From Nelumbo lutea (Eukaryota; Streptophyta; Magnoliopsida; Proteales; Nelumbonaceae): a stretch of DNA of 64,000 bases. The stretch lies in contig JAKGHH010000001.1 of assembly GCA_022828595.1 (NCBI GenBank), positions 206,727,813-206,791,812 of the forward strand. The letters are read 5' to 3'. Below, piece after piece: positions 20,782-32,203 of the stretch (the first letter of the stretch is position 1; every line of letters begins with the position of its first letter). The translations under genes and the position numbers were made by a program. Below the pieces are notes generated by a model. It searched no databases and was not told where the DNA came from. It was given only the letters and a program-made list of their open reading frames with translations.

Positions 20782-23700
20782 GTTATAAATACTGGAAAAA
20801 CTCTTCGACGGAAAAGAAACTATTCATCATGGAATGAGGAAACTAATGTCCTAGAGTTTTCATGCCCTCAATGTGGTAATGATCTAAACCAATCTTTTTG
20901 GGAAGTTTTTTTACTGAATTTAATTTTGCACAATGCATGTTGCATATCATATTCTTTTCATTGTCAGGCCATTATATTTGTAATTAGTCTTCTTGCTAAT
21001 CTGTTCTATTATGAAATGCATCTATGATATTGGTTCCAGTCATGAAGTTTTGTGATGTTTATGCGTTATTTTGATGAAAGATGAAGTAGAAGAGAAAAGG
21101 AGAAGAAAGAAGATTATCAGTGCAAAAGTTTAGTTGGGTATGTGGTGGCTTTTATTAACTCTGTTTTAAGAGTGGTCGACTTGTTTGGGGTATTATGGTC
21201 TCTTCTCTTTACTTTATATAATTATTACTTTACAGATCTGTCTTACTGTCCCCGTGTCATGATACTTAATTAGGGGTAGTAATGTCAATCTAACTGCTTT
21301 GAGTGAAAAAAACTCTCTTTTTCTCTCATTTATATACTTTGTTTTCCTTTTCTTGTTGGGTGCAAAGTTCTCTTTATTTTCCTTGCTCACAACTTGTTTT
21401 TTTCCTCAAGTATTGCTTCCACTGGCCATAGACACAAGGGCTGAGAGTTCCATCTCAGTTTTCATAACAACTCTTCTAGATGCCTTGTGCTGAACAATTG
21501 AATACATCTCATCAATAGAAGGAATATTACTAGTTCCCAACAAGTGCATCCTAGCCTAGAAATTTCAAATTCTGATTTTAGTCCTAAGAAGAACTCAAAC
21601 ACATGATCTTGATTGTTTTAGATTTTCATACTGTTCAGCATCATCATCATCATCATCTTTCCATGGATTATTCTAATTTAATTCTTCCCACAAGGCATGT
21701 AGGGCATCATAATAGGCAGGTACACTCATCTTCTCTTGTTTAAGATTCAAAATTTCCTGCCTAAGCTGGAAAATCTTTATCCTGTTCTTCCTTTGTGAAT
21801 TTGTTTTGTCTTATTCACTATTTTCTAATTTGTGCATCAGTACCAAGAAACATGATGCCTCTACTAATTTGAGGATTTGTGAAAGTTCATAACCATAACC
21901 GGATAGTCATATTTTCATGTTTCGATATTTCCATCACCTTCAGCCTGCCTTTTTGTCTTTCCAGTCAAGTAGCCTAGTTTGCCCCCGCCATCAATATAGA
22001 CCTTTACAGACTGAAAATATTCCAAAAAATTAGTACTATCAAGCTTGGTTGGTAATAATCCGGTATTGATCTCCAAGGCTGGAAACATTCATTCTAGAAG
22101 TTGAAAGGTCGTAGACCTTGATTTCGCAGAATCTTGGGCCATCTTCAATTAACAGCAATAGTTCAGATCCAGGAAATCAGACTCAACAATACTCAAGTAC
22201 TCAACCCGAGCAGCACAAAGAAGCAGCCCCAAGTAGAACAAAACTGGAGAGAGAGAGAAGAAACCCAGAAAACCCAGACCAACCTAGCCAGCCCAATGCC
22301 AAACTAAATTTAAATCCAACTAGAGAAAATCCCTAAACAAACAACAGTAGAAGACAAGACAAAAAACAACAGAAGAAACCCAGACCAACCTAGCCAGCCC
22401 AACGCCCACAATATCTCCAAGCAAGAACCCAACCCCATACTGGAACTCCAAACACCTTAACTCTTCCTCTCAGTTTTTTGAGTACAATCTTCTTGTCGTC
22501 TCTTGACTTTTTTTTTTGGGTTTTTTGACAAGCTTGTTAGGCCCAACACCAAATAGACCACCTTTTAACCTTGTGAAAACCTTAGAAACTGGGATCTGCT
22601 ATCGTGTTCTTTTGTTCTTTTCAGTTCTGAATCTTCTGATGCATTTAGAGTTCCCACAGCTTCTTCAGACTTCCCTGCAGACTTCTGACTCCTATCTGAA
22701 ACCGCCGCCCCCTCGACCTCTCCTTCTGGCTCCTTGATGATCTCCCTGCACCTTTCCGCAATCGCTTCCATCTCTTGCATTGTTCAGTTATCACAATTAC
22801 AATTGACCACTGGAACTTCTGTACCTTCATTCTTTCTGTTTGCATCTCTCCCTTCCTAGGAAAAACAGAACCAGAATTTTGCTGACTTCCACTTCCCTAT
22901 TCACCACTTTCTTGATGTCACAAGTCTTTTCTACCATATGGGTCTTATTAATCATTGGTTCAGATTCACTTTCCTCCCCTGATTCCTCTTCCATCCCCTG
23001 CTCTCTGTTCTCCTCTAATGGGAATGTTCTATATTTTTTTTCCTTTTATTTGTTTTAGTCTTACCTTCTTCACCATCACTTCCCTCTCCTTCAATCCCTA
23101 ATTCTCTCTTCCCTCCTCTCCTCTTCTAAAGTTCTATCCCCTTCTTCTCCTCTGTTCCCTCACAGCTCTTCCCCATCTCTTGTTTCCTTTGCCCCTTTAG
23201 TCTCATCCCCCTCAATTCCCTGTCTGTTCCCCCCCCCCCCCTTCAGCAATACTACTTACATTACTTACTGGAAAAATCAGAAAAGTTTCTTCCCCGTTCT
23301 CTTCTTCCACCACCATTTCTTGTTCTCCCCTAACCATTTCTTCAATCCTTTCCAAAACTTCTCCCTTACAATCATTGGAATCCAAAGAAGCCTTCTCTAA
23401 ATTGTTGAACTGTTCTTATCTTTAATGAAAAATCTTGTCATTCTCCAAACAAAATCTTCAGCATCACCAATTGCCTCTACTGTAACCTCCTTCCCTATTG
23501 ACTGATCTTCAAACACTGAACCAGCTGATTGATCAACGGTACACCGTACACTCACCATCTTTTGTCATCACTTGGCTCAAAGTTGATCCCTTCGACTCAA
23601 AATATTTGCAACCATCAATTTGCTTGACCCAAGAAGACCTCCTAACGTCTTGAGCAAATTCGCTTTCGTTAATGGGGCCCCCTCTTCATCCCAAAACTAA

Positions 23701-26700
23701 AAAACTTGTGTCTCTTGGACTCATCATTACAACCCTGCCCAAAGCCCATCTGTTTCCCAGCTAATCTCCCCCTTTTTCGTCCACGTGTTCCCCAAGAGAC
23801 CACGTGTTGGGTAGCTAAGGTCATTCCCAACCAATTGTTAAATATCCTCTTTCTTCCAATAAATCCGTTTTCCTTCTTTACCTCACTCCCAACCTCCCCT
23901 ATCTTGATATCAGCACCACCACAACCTTTTTATATTGAGCATGCAATTTCTTCAGCATTGAGTCTTTAACACCAACACCCTTTCAACTTCTCCCTTTCCC
24001 CCTCTTCTTCCACTCTGTTTGCGCCATGTGGACTCCACTAAATCCTGTTAAAATCGTCTTCAACCTCTTTCCCTCCATTCCACAGAAATGCTTCATCTTC
24101 CATTGCTACCCAGAGTTTTCTCCATCTTCCTTCAGCAAAGAGATCAATTAAACGGAGAATCCTATGCAAATTAGCATCGGTATCTTTAATCTTCACCGTG
24201 TAGAGATCATCAATACAGATATCTTCCAAAGCTTCTCCACACGCCGTTGCTACCTTATTGAAGACATGATCCAGCCACAAGTTGAACGGAAGTCCAAAAA
24301 CCTTCAACCTCACACTTCCTTCAGGGATTGAAGTTGCATTACAAGGTGTCGAGTTTGCCACAGTGATCATACCTTCCAGGGTTTCAAGAGTCATGAACTC
24401 TGCCTGAAAGTTCCCTAAATCCAGCATCACCTTATTGTTGTCAAATGGGTCAAGCACAGCCGAATCCAAAGTTGGAATTCTAGACGTAACATCATTAAGG
24501 ATCCTCTTCCAATCTACCACTTTCTTCTTCGTCAAAACAACCATCTTTTTACTCCAATCTTCCTTGCATCCTCCTAACACCAGTCTGGGAGTACATACTA
24601 CTCTACCTGACATCGACTGAAGACTTTGTTTTTGACTGTCTGGTACCTGTATCTGTGACATCTTCTTAGTCCCTAAACTAATTGAATTTTCCTTTTTTAA
24701 CCAACACCTTTCTACATACTCCTGCAGCACCTTGGCGACCCTGGTCCAGCCCTGACCATTCATCCCGTCTGGCAAACAAATAACCTGTCTCCTACCATCT
24801 CCCATTACTTCATCCAGCCTCAGAAAACATCCAGTCTGGATTCCCCCATCAACAAATCCTTTAACCCAACCTTCCACGTCTTGAGACAAGAAAACTGTGC
24901 ATCTCCGTTTCTCTTCAAACTTCTGTACTTCTTCACCTCCTTTACTTTCTTTGAACAAAAAGCTCTTTTTCTACACCGGAAGTATCTTCTTCCAAACTGA
25001 TTCTTCAGCTAAACCCCAGACTGATTATTCCAATTTTCCACAGAAAAAATGTGAAAAATATTAAATACTCCTGACAAGATTTCTGATTATGCTTAAAAGC
25101 CTCCTTAAACCATTCTTGATTAAGGGGTGAAACCCCAACACCGGTAGCTAAACCTCTTATGATGCCACTGTTATTAATTAAGATGAAGAAGCTGTCAAAA
25201 TTTGAGCCAAAGACAACACCAGCAGGCCGTAAACCCACTCTGATACCATTTTAGTCAATGACAGATATCTACATGATGATGTAAGAAGAAAAGATGGGAA
25301 AATTGCAAATAGGATTGGATACCTTAAGGTCGCCCCACTCAAGTTTATATACATCATTTAAATGAAGAGAGATTACAAAAACACCCTTACATAATTTGTG
25401 ATGCTTGTAATGTTCAATTTAATGATTAATGAGTTCATTTTTACTATTTAAAAAAAAAGTCCTTACATAAGATATACGAGGCAACTTTATTTTTCTCACT
25501 GTTCCTACAGAGTCCTATGATGCTAGACTGTGATAGCCAGGCAGGAATAAACATTGCTCACAGTCTAGTGCAACATGATCAGACTAAGCATATTGAGGTG
25601 GATCGATATGCTTCATCACGGAATGTGTTGCTAGTGGTGAAGTTTGTATGCCTTTTATGATCTGCAGATGAACTGAGTGATTCTCTTTGAAAAGGTGTAG
25701 CATGGCTGAAGCTTGAGAGCGAGTGTTGATATGGAAATGTCTTTTTGGTCTTTGTAATTGGCTGCTAATGAGGCACCTAATCAGGGATTATTTTGTAACT
25801 TGATCATTTAGTATATAAGTTAATGAAAAAGGGATATGGGAACTAAGAATCAAGACAGAACTTCTTCTTCTTGCAATACTTTCTCTTTTTTTTTTTCAAA
25901 TTTTCTTGCAATATTTCACAAGTCATTGCATACTTTTACTGTTAAAAACTGTTAAATTCTGAATATAGATAAACATCCCTCTTTTGATGTCACTGAAAAT
26001 TTCTGCCATTTGTATCTTTCCCTTGCCGTCTCTATGGTTTCTTGAATTATATATTTAATTGGTTCCCATACCATCTATAGGTACTGCATTAGGTGGGTTT
26101 CGATGCAGCCAGACCACTGCTCATCTCCAATGCTATGCATGTGGAGGAATGATGCCATCCAGAAATGATATTAATTTACCACAACACTGTAAGTAATATT
26201 ATCATATATACATACTGTTGAACTCTATTTGCTTGTTGCTTTGGTTTCAGTTGTAAAATTATTATTTATCTTTTTTTACTTCATTCTTGCTTGTCTTCTA
26301 CCAACACAGTTTATTAGAAGAATGGGAAAAAATGCTCTGGTACAGCTATGCAATGCCAGTTTCTACTGAAGATCCATATCCAGTAACATTAGGGCCCTAG
26401 CTACAAAAATGTTGTAACCAATACATCAGGTGTTCCATCATCTGAGACAACCCAAATAATAACCAGTAGAAAGCCTTATGTGCTGATTTCGGCCAAGCTT
26501 CTTGTGAAAGGAAGAGGAGAAAGTTGGGGATTTCAGCAGTAGACAGAGGAAAGGGAAGAAAAGAGAAGAAGGTCGACTGGGATAGTCATCATCAACCCTA
26601 GCCGCCAGCCCCTCATTCTATTTATAATTAACTTAAATATGGGATGTTACAAAGATGCCCCTTGTAGGGCGGCAACTTAACTAAGTACTTACAGTTCCTT

Positions 26701-28252
26701 TAAAAATAAAAGACTAATGGGCCCAAGGCCCAACAACTTCTTAAAATAACAGAAAACAAACTAAACATAAATCGGCCCAACATAAATCAACCCACTCAAG
26801 GGGCATCTCTAAAGTGAGTAGCCTGAAATATGAGAGTGTAGGGACCATTGCTAGTGTAAGAACACATGTTCAAGTATGTGAACTGTTGATGCTCGGATTG
26901 GTCGAGGTACTGTCAATTCACTCCTAAGCCGAGGTGTCCGAGGTGCAAGGTACCCAAGGCCCGAGGTGTCCGAGGTGGCCGAGGGCAGGTAGGTCGATAC
27001 TGCGAGGTGAGAGCACATGTTAGAGGCCCTGGGTTGGTACCCGAGGCGGAGATATCAATGGCCAAGTTAGTATGTCTGTATGAGGTGGTCGAGGCTTGTG
27101 GTACGAGGGCTCAGATGAGGCCACAAAGGAGGATACAAAATCTCAAGGAGAGCTCGAGAGTCTTAAGTTCTGGATCCCTACTTTTGGGGGAGGCACTTTA
27201 TACTTGAGGCCATCGGGTGATGGCAGAGCTCAGGTGGTCGAGATGGAGTTCGCATGCGGGGAGCGCGGCCATCCAAGGCCGCCAGTTGACCTCACACAAT
27301 TCGTTATGAGAGGCTTGCCGAGCTCAGCCCTGTGCACACCCTGATTGGTTCCGCGAGGCTCGCTGAGCTCGACTCTACGTTCGTCCTGATTGGTTTCACC
27401 CTAAGCCGCGCCGATTGGCACTTGTAGGCCTGCCATTGGCCTAGCCGAATGCGCCTACATCATGAACTATCATTTTATGATAAAAAATGGTGAGGTTTGG
27501 TCCCTTTGTAATCCATATCTCCCAATACCTTGGATGTGCAGGACCAAGACCACCATTGGGCAATGTCTGAAATTCGAGATTATCAACATATTACATCTGC
27601 CAAACCCTGTTCAACATTTGATCTCTACACTTGAATAGAGTGAAATCCATTATTTTCTCCCGTGGGATTCAGAATTCTTTTTATGAATAATAAGAAATAA
27701 GAAAGAAGAGAAGATAGAAAATAAGAGAGGAGTAGAGATCATTGGTCTGGTGATATGACACACCCATTTTTCTGTGTTTAATGAGAGAAATTCTTTATAT
27801 GATATCTGAAATTATCTAAATTTACAATAAAACCCCAATTGTGCTAATATTACATTGAAGTGCTTACTATATTTATTTTTCATTAGATATTAACTTGTAG
27901 AAAATTAAATACTCTACTAGCCCCACTAGCTACTTTTCCTGGAATAAAAAATAATGTAATCTTGGTAATAGTACTCTAGATCAGGGATGTCAATGATTTA
28001 GGTTTAGAATGGGTTTGGTTGAATCTGAAATCACTAAAACCCTATGCAAACCTGACCTGACTTACTAAAATGGAAACTGTCAGACCAAATTGACCTTGAG
28101 TTTTGTCATTATATGAGGATTTCTCTTCTTCTTACTTGAAATTTTCTGCAGGTTTAGGATGTGATAGAGCCTTTTGTGGGGCTTATTGGCAGGCCCAAGG
28201 GGTTGTTCAAAGTGATCTTTATGCAGTTTGTATTCCTGGGAACTTCAAACCC
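20782..28252 (+). CDS. CHFR: CHFR-type E3 ubiquitin ligase, three exons (partial)
   Basis: Three exons join in phase: 20782-20875, 26081-26188 and 28152-28252, each with AG acceptor and GT donor. Together they encode LRRKRNYSSW..FSCPQCG, then GGFRCSQTTAHLQCYACGG, MMPSRNDINLPQHCLGC and DRAFCGAYWQAQGV. This is the cysteine-rich zinc-binding C-terminal module of plant CHFR homologues, which follows an FHA domain and a RING finger in the family and supports ubiquitin transfer. Introns of 5.2 and 2.0 kb are filled with retroelements. FHA and RING exons upstream, and the conserved tail downstream, were not found in the window. The gene is either truncated or spread over very long introns. Splice phases 1, 1 and 0 are consistent and no stop occurs, which argues that these exons are under constraint. 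Confidence 0.78.
20876..21400 (+). other. Intron 1 of CHFR-like gene, 5' part
   Basis: AT-rich intronic sequence after the donor GGTAATG at 20875. Nothing else is recognised before the copia gag relic. Confidence 0.4.
21410..22115 (-). pseudogene. Copia gag relic in intron
   Basis: Read on the - strand this is a copia UBN2-type gag: IKIFQLRQEILNLKQEKMSV, YYDALHALWEELN, then FEISRARMHLLGTSNIPS and SIVQHKASRRVVM. Stops interrupt it, and a (GAT)n insertion lies at about 21642-21657. It lies downstream of the primer site at 25230 on the same strand, so it may be the gag of the LTR element that carries the DUF4283-type ORF; that link is an inference. Confidence 0.7.
22116..22564 (-). other. Leader-like region with a short direct repeat
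   Basis: The phrase AGAAGAAACCCAGA, then CCAACCTAGCCAGCCCAA, occurs at 22256-22299 and again at 22370-22404. No conserved coding sequence is visible. Confidence 0.4.
22565..24037 (-). pseudogene. Decayed acidic C-terminal part of DUF4283-type protein
   Basis: Read right to left, this continues the 24038-24958 frame in several shifted frames. It is rich in Glu, Lys and Arg (for example EEGKTKTNKRKKN-like and EPEGEVEGAAVSDRSQK near 22700), resembling the low-complexity tail of plant DUF4283 proteins. A poly-C run of 12 lies at 23229-23240. Stops are frequent, so this part is not translatable. Confidence 0.45.
24038..24958 (-). CDS. DUF4283-type (LINE ORF1/gag-like) protein
   Basis: This open frame of 306 codons resembles plant DUF4283 proteins, which act as gag-like nucleic-acid-binding ORF1 proteins of L1 LINEs and are often carried by other elements. 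Visible features are an N-terminal GGEEVQKFEEKRRCTVFLSQ, then ICLPDGMNGQGWTRVAKVL (residues about 79-97) and, in the DUF4283 core, NKVMLDLGNFQAEF, RLKVFGLPFNLWLDHVF and ACGEALEDIC. The final segment is FAEGRWRKLWV. No endonuclease or RT follows. A primer-binding site and LTR lie immediately upstream, so it appears to be cargo of a non-autonomous LTR element inside intron 1 of the CHFR-like gene. Confidence 0.65.
   Translation of the reverse strand: MFKESKGGEEVQKFEEKRRCTVFLSQDVEGWVKGFVDGGIQTGCFLRLDEVMGDGRRQVICLPDGMNGQGWTRVAKVLQEYVERCWLKKENSISLGTKKMSQIQVPDSQKQSLQSMSGRVVCTPRLVLGGCKEDWSKKMVVLTKKKVVDWKRILNDVTSRIPTLDSAVLDPFDNNKVMLDLGNFQAEFMTLETLEGMITVANSTPCNATSIPEGSVRLKVFGLPFNLWLDHVFNKVATACGEALEDICIDDLYTVKIKDTDANLHRILRLIDLFAEGRWRKLWVAMEDEAFLWNGGKEVEDDFNRI
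25230..25467 (-). repeat. Primer site and putative 5' LTR of DUF4283-carrying element
   Basis: TGGTATCAGAG on the - strand lies at 25231-25241. To its right is LTR-like sequence with a TATA-like GTATATAAACTTG (read on -, about 25344-25356) and a TGTAAGGAC start at about 25467. No partner LTR was found, so the outer edge is tentative. Confidence 0.5.
25490..25921 (+). pseudogene. Copia RNase H end and 3' LTR, + strand
   Basis: LDCDSQAGINIAHSLVQHDQTKHIEVDR (two adjacent motifs) marks the end of copia RNase H at about 25510-25605. A purine-rich GAAGCTTGAGAGCGAG then precedes TGTTGATATGG at 25718, the likely 3' LTR, which ends near TTTCACA at 25921. The rest of the element is missing. It is one of the few + strand copia pieces in the window. 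Confidence 0.7.
26440..26820 (-). repeat. LTR-like fragment, probably copia
   Basis: The stretch has the layout of the other - strand copia LTRs here: a GA-rich block (26510-26565), CAACCCTAGCCGCC, a TATA-like TTATAAATAG read on -, then GATGCCCCTTG and GGCCCAAGGCCCAA. No partner, primer site or duplication was found. Confidence 0.4.
26884..27462. mobile_element. GC-rich solo LTR
   Basis: It is bounded by TGTTGATGCTCGG at left and CGCCTACATCA at right, with a perfect 5-bp target duplication TGAAC at 26879-26883 and 27463-27467. It is 579 bp, far more GC-rich than its surroundings, with repeated CCGAGGTGTCCGAGGTG motifs. No internal coding part is present. The TG..CA ends plus a 5-bp duplication indicate a solo LTR left by recombination, probably of a gypsy element. 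It lies in intron 2 of the CHFR-like gene. Confidence 0.85.
27468..28151 (+). other. Intron 2 of CHFR-like gene, 3' part
   Basis: AT-rich sequence without element ends or coding motifs. It finishes with the acceptor TTTTCTGCAG at 28142-28151. Confidence 0.4.
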
Positions 28253-28552
28253 GTATGTACATCAAGTTGGTAATTAGTTTTATGGTCATTAATTTGTTTT
28301 TTTTATTTTTTTTGAACTTTCAATTCCAACATGCATTTCTAGGCTCCACATACTCTTCCAAAAGGCTTTCATTTCCTTTGGGGAAAATGTGATCTAGAGA
28401 CAAGGAAGGTAGTTCTTTAAGTAAAGAATATGTTTTGCGTTTTTAAGCTTGTTAAGAAAATAAAGTTGCATCTGAGCTTTTACTAGAAAAATTAACTGCA
28501 TTGTCCTCAACATAGTACTTTGTTGAGTCTTTTGTTCATGCCCCTTGGTTTT
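28253..28552 (+). other. Sequence after last CHFR-like exon
   Basis: It starts with donor GTATGT. A TTTCTAG acceptor-like site at about 28338 opens a short in-phase frame (APHTLPKGFHFLWG), but that does not match the conserved CHFR tail. It ends at the target site of copia E. Confidence 0.35.
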
Positions 28553-28869
28553 TGTGAGCTGAATGCTGTATTCGAAGTAGAGAGGTGAAGAAGAAAACCA
28601 CTGGTATGCTGAAGATGTCGAACTGAACTGCCCAGTCGAGTAGTTATTATTTATATTTGAATGTAGTACAATGATACAAGAATTTATTGGAATGCCCTTG
28701 ATTAGTGATGCGACACCCAGTTAACTTAAAAACATTAAACAGGCTTAGGCCCATTAATCCAGGCCTAGTTACAGGATAGCTTAATTAAAGTATGGGCTAA
28801 TAAGACTCTTATCAGCTGAACACTCGTACAAAGAGACTTCATTCTAACATTCTAACACTCCCCCTCAAG

Positions 28870-29397
28870 CTAAGCATGGATATCAATCATGTTTAGCTTG
28901 CCAAGTAGGTCTCTGAACTTTGTTGCTGTCAGCCTTTTAGTCAATACATCTGCAATTTGCATCTCAAATGGTGTATAGGGTACATAGAGTTCTCCTGAAA
29001 CAATTCTCTCTCTGACAAAGTGTCGGTCAATTTCAATATGTTTTGTCTAGTCATGCTGCACGGGATTGTTGGCAATGTTGATAGCTGCTTTATTATCACA
29101 ATACAGCCTGAGAGGGCCCTCAGCCTTAATACCAAGCTTGTTAAGAAGAGTTCTAAGCAATAAGAGTTCAGCAACCCTGTGTGCCATAGCTCGGTATTCT
29201 GCTTCTGTACTTGATCTAGCCACCACATTCTGCTTCTTACTGTGCCATGTGACCAGGTTCCCTCCTAAGAATGTACAGTAACCTGAGGTTGATTTCCTGT
29301 CTCCAATAGAACCAGCCAAATCTGCATCAGTGTAGGCTTCAATTTCAAGTTTGTTGCTTTTCCTAAATAGGATTCCTTTCCCTGGGCAAGTCTTTAA
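28870..29397 (-). pseudogene. Copia E RNase H
   Basis: DRKSTSGYCTFLGG, ARSSTEAEYRAMAH and YCDNKAAINIA are followed by QHD, a TAG stop at about 29048, then TKHIEIDRHFVRER and IADVLTKRL. The aspartate expected in the TDADWAG motif reads TDADLAG just upstream. The frame is separated from RT by a stop near 29398. Confidence 0.88.
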
Positions 29398-30910
29398 CTA
29401 CCTAAGAATTCTTTCCACTTTTCTCATATGAGGGGTCTTTGGAGAGTGCATGAATTGACTGACAACATGCACTGCATAGGCAATGTCTGGCCGAGTAAGG
29501 GATAAGTATATCAGCTTTCCTACCAATTTTTGGTACCTCTCTTTATCACAGAATTCCTCACCCATTGATTCTTGTAGTCCGTGGTTCGGTTCTATTGGAG
29601 TGTCTGTTGACCTGCATCCCATCATGCCTGTTTCCTGGAGGAGATCTAACACATATTTCCACCGACATATGTAGATTCCTTCTCTTGATTTAGCAACTTC
29701 AATCCCAAGAAAATATCTCAGATTTCCTAGGTCTTTGATCTCAAATTCTGAATCTAAGAACTCTTTCAGCCTCTTCATCCCTTCCAAGTCATTTCCGGTG
29801 ATCATCATGTCATCCACATAAACAATGAGTGCTGTGAGTTTATCATCCTGCCTCCTTGTAAACAATGTGTGGTCTGCACTACTTTGAGTGTACCCCACTT
29901 TCTTCATAGCCATACAAAGATTCTCGAACCATGCCCTGGGAGACTGCTTCAAACCATACAATGCTTTCCCTTAGTTTACATACCTTCTTTCCAACATTAT
30001 AGCCTGGTGGGGGTTCCATGAATACCTCTTCATGAAGATCACCATTTAGGAAGGCATTCTTCACATCTAGATGATGGAGTTCCCAAGATAAATTTGCTGC
30101 TAGTGATAGTAGGACCCAGATTGTGTTGAGCTTTGCTACTGGGGCAAAGGTTTCTTTGTAGTCAATTCCTTCCTTCTGTGTAAATCCCTTTGCCACAAGT
30201 CTAGCCTTATACCTTTCGATTGACCCATCTTCCCTGTGCTTTACTGTGAATACCCACTTGCACCCAACAGTGCCTTTCCCCTCTGGCAGATCAACCAATT
30301 CCCACGTTCTTGCTTTCATTAGGGCTTTCATCTCTTCATTCATGGCTTCTTTCCACCTTGGATCAGATGCTGCCTCTAAGTACCTGGAAGGGACACGAAC
30401 AAAGGAAAGAGTAGACACAAAGGAGTGATAGGCAGGAGATAAGTGTGGGTCAGAATTACCTTGGATTGCAAAGACAGATTGATCTGAGTTCAATTGGTTG
30501 TAATCATGAGATTGAGGGCCCTTCTTTCTTTTGTTGTATGTAAGTATCTCTTTCTCTTGTTTGTTGGAGCCTTCAGGAGCATCTACCGTATCAAGAGATG
30601 TAACTGGCACAGTGGGAGCCTCACTAGGTAGACCCGAAATGTCACAGCTAGGAGTAGTGGAAGGAGATGAAAGGGGAACAAAAAAGAAAGGAGGATGAGA
30701 ATCCTCTTCCACCCCACTTGTCTCCCCCTGAAGAGGATTCTTAGAAGATTGGAAATAGGGTTGAGACTCAAAAAACACTACATCCCTAGTGACATGCTTT
30801 CTCTTGGAGACAGGATTATAACACTTGTACCCCTTTTGTGTAGGAGAGTACCCCAAAAATATTCCCTTTGTAGCCTTGGGATCCAGCTTGGTTTTCTTTG
30901 GATCCTTCAC
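29398..30910 (-). pseudogene. Copia E reverse transcriptase
   Basis: The integrase C-terminal GIFLGYSPTQKGYKC lies at the right end, followed by a Ser/Pro linker. RT then reads EAMNEEMKALMKARTWELVD, GCKWVFTVKH, KARLVAKGFTQ and LDVKNAFLNGDL. A frameshift near 29960 separates this from YGLKQSPRAWF and the active site VYVDDMMITGND (about 29817-29852), then YFLGIEVAKS and TRPDIAYAVHVVSQ. The protein copied element RNA to DNA in the capsid; this copy is broken. Confidence 0.9.
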
Positions 30911-31196
30911 ATGTATGAAGCATGTACAGCCAAAAACCCGTGGGGGGAAGAGGGGGACACAAAACAGAGAAAGGGGTCTTCATACCCAATACCTTAGATG
31001 GCATCCGATTTATCAGGTATGATGCAGTGAGTATAGCTTGAGACCAATATTGCTTGGGCACTTTGTGCTGGAAGAGTAGAGCTCGAGCTGTCTCCAAGAG
31101 GTGCCTATTCTTGCGCTCAGCAACCCCATTTTGCTGAGGGGTGTTAGCACAAGATGATTGGTGTAACATGCCTGCATCTTCCATGAATGAGTTCAA
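30816..31196 (-). pseudogene. Copia E integrase, third catalytic part
   Basis: TPQQNGVAERKNRHLLETAR carries the catalytic Glu and is followed by ASYLINRMPSKVL. The frame then slips (about 30960), losing the normal C-terminus. Confidence 0.85.
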
Positions 31197-31251
31197 AGAT
31201 CTTTCAAAGTATTCAACCGCATTGTTTGACCGGAATTGCTTAATCTTCTTG

Positions 31252-32203
31252 TCAAATTGTGTTCAATTCAATCATCTTGCAAAAGGCCATAGTTATCCGT
31301 GGCACTTCATCTTGTCCTTTTAACAGATAAATCCATGTACATCGAGAATAATGATCAATAAAACTGATAAAGTAACGGAAGCTATCAATGGAGACAATGG
31401 GTGAAGGACCCCAAACATCAGAATGCACTAAATCAAAAGGAGCTCGAATTTCATTACTAGAAGTTGGATACACACTTCTACATTGTTTTGACATCTGGCA
31501 CACATCACAAATTAGACTCTGACTTGGAATTCCCTTAAACAATTCGGGTAACAACATTGCTAAAGAAGAAAAAGACACATGACCTAGCCTAGCATGCCAC
31601 AGGTGCAGCCTAGCTATTGACTCTACACTTTCTGGACTAGTAGTAGTAGAAGCTTGTAAGGATGAGCTGATATCTGCATCAAAATAGTAGAGGCCCCCAT
31701 ACTCACGACCACTCCCAATCGTTCTCCTCGTCAATCTGTCCTGAAAGACACAATGAGAAGGAAAAAAGGTTATACTGCAATTCAATTTTTTTGTAAGTTT
31801 TGAAATAGACAAAAGATTTGAGGTAAGAGTAGGAACATGTATGACAGATTTAAGAGAGGTCCTTGCTTAGGTCAACCACCCCCTTTCTAGAGATGGCGGA
31901 GAGAGACCCATCAACCACTCTCATCTTGTCCTGCCCAGACAACAAATGGTATGAAGAGAATAAGGAGGACATATGTGTCATATGGTCAGTTGCTCCAGAA
32001 TCAATCACCCATGAGGTGGAATCAATGGAACTAGTTGCACTGAAGGCAGTGACCGTACCTGATTTGGCAAGAGAGGTGGAAGCTAAAGGGTTATTCTTCA
32101 GACGGGCTAATGCCCGGCTGAGAATCTCTACCTCACTAGCCGACAAGCCCAAGGTACTTGGTCCAGAGGAGTCGGTGACCTGCCCTGTGATGGAAGATGA
32201 CAC
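31252..32203 (-). pseudogene. Copia E protease, pre-integrase and integrase core
   Basis: Protease SWVIDSGATDHMT at about 31960-32000, GAG-pre-integrase LWHARLGHVSF with CDVCQMSKQC, then the integrase core FDLVHSDVWGP. Across the frame break near 31250 the second catalytic motif reads RSNNAVEY, where Asn replaces the required Asp. The order is as in other plant copias. Confidence 0.88.

Noticed and set aside
22118..22336. 72-codon + strand frame rich in Pro and Asn
   Set aside because: It is low-complexity sequence antisense to an element leader, with a repeated CCAACCTAGCC block.
27007..27344. Open frames in the GC-rich block
   Set aside because: They lie inside a solo LTR with a perfect target duplication.
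28339..28412. Possible fourth CHFR-like exon after TTTCTAG
   Set aside because: It is in phase but does not resemble the conserved CHFR tail and lacks support.
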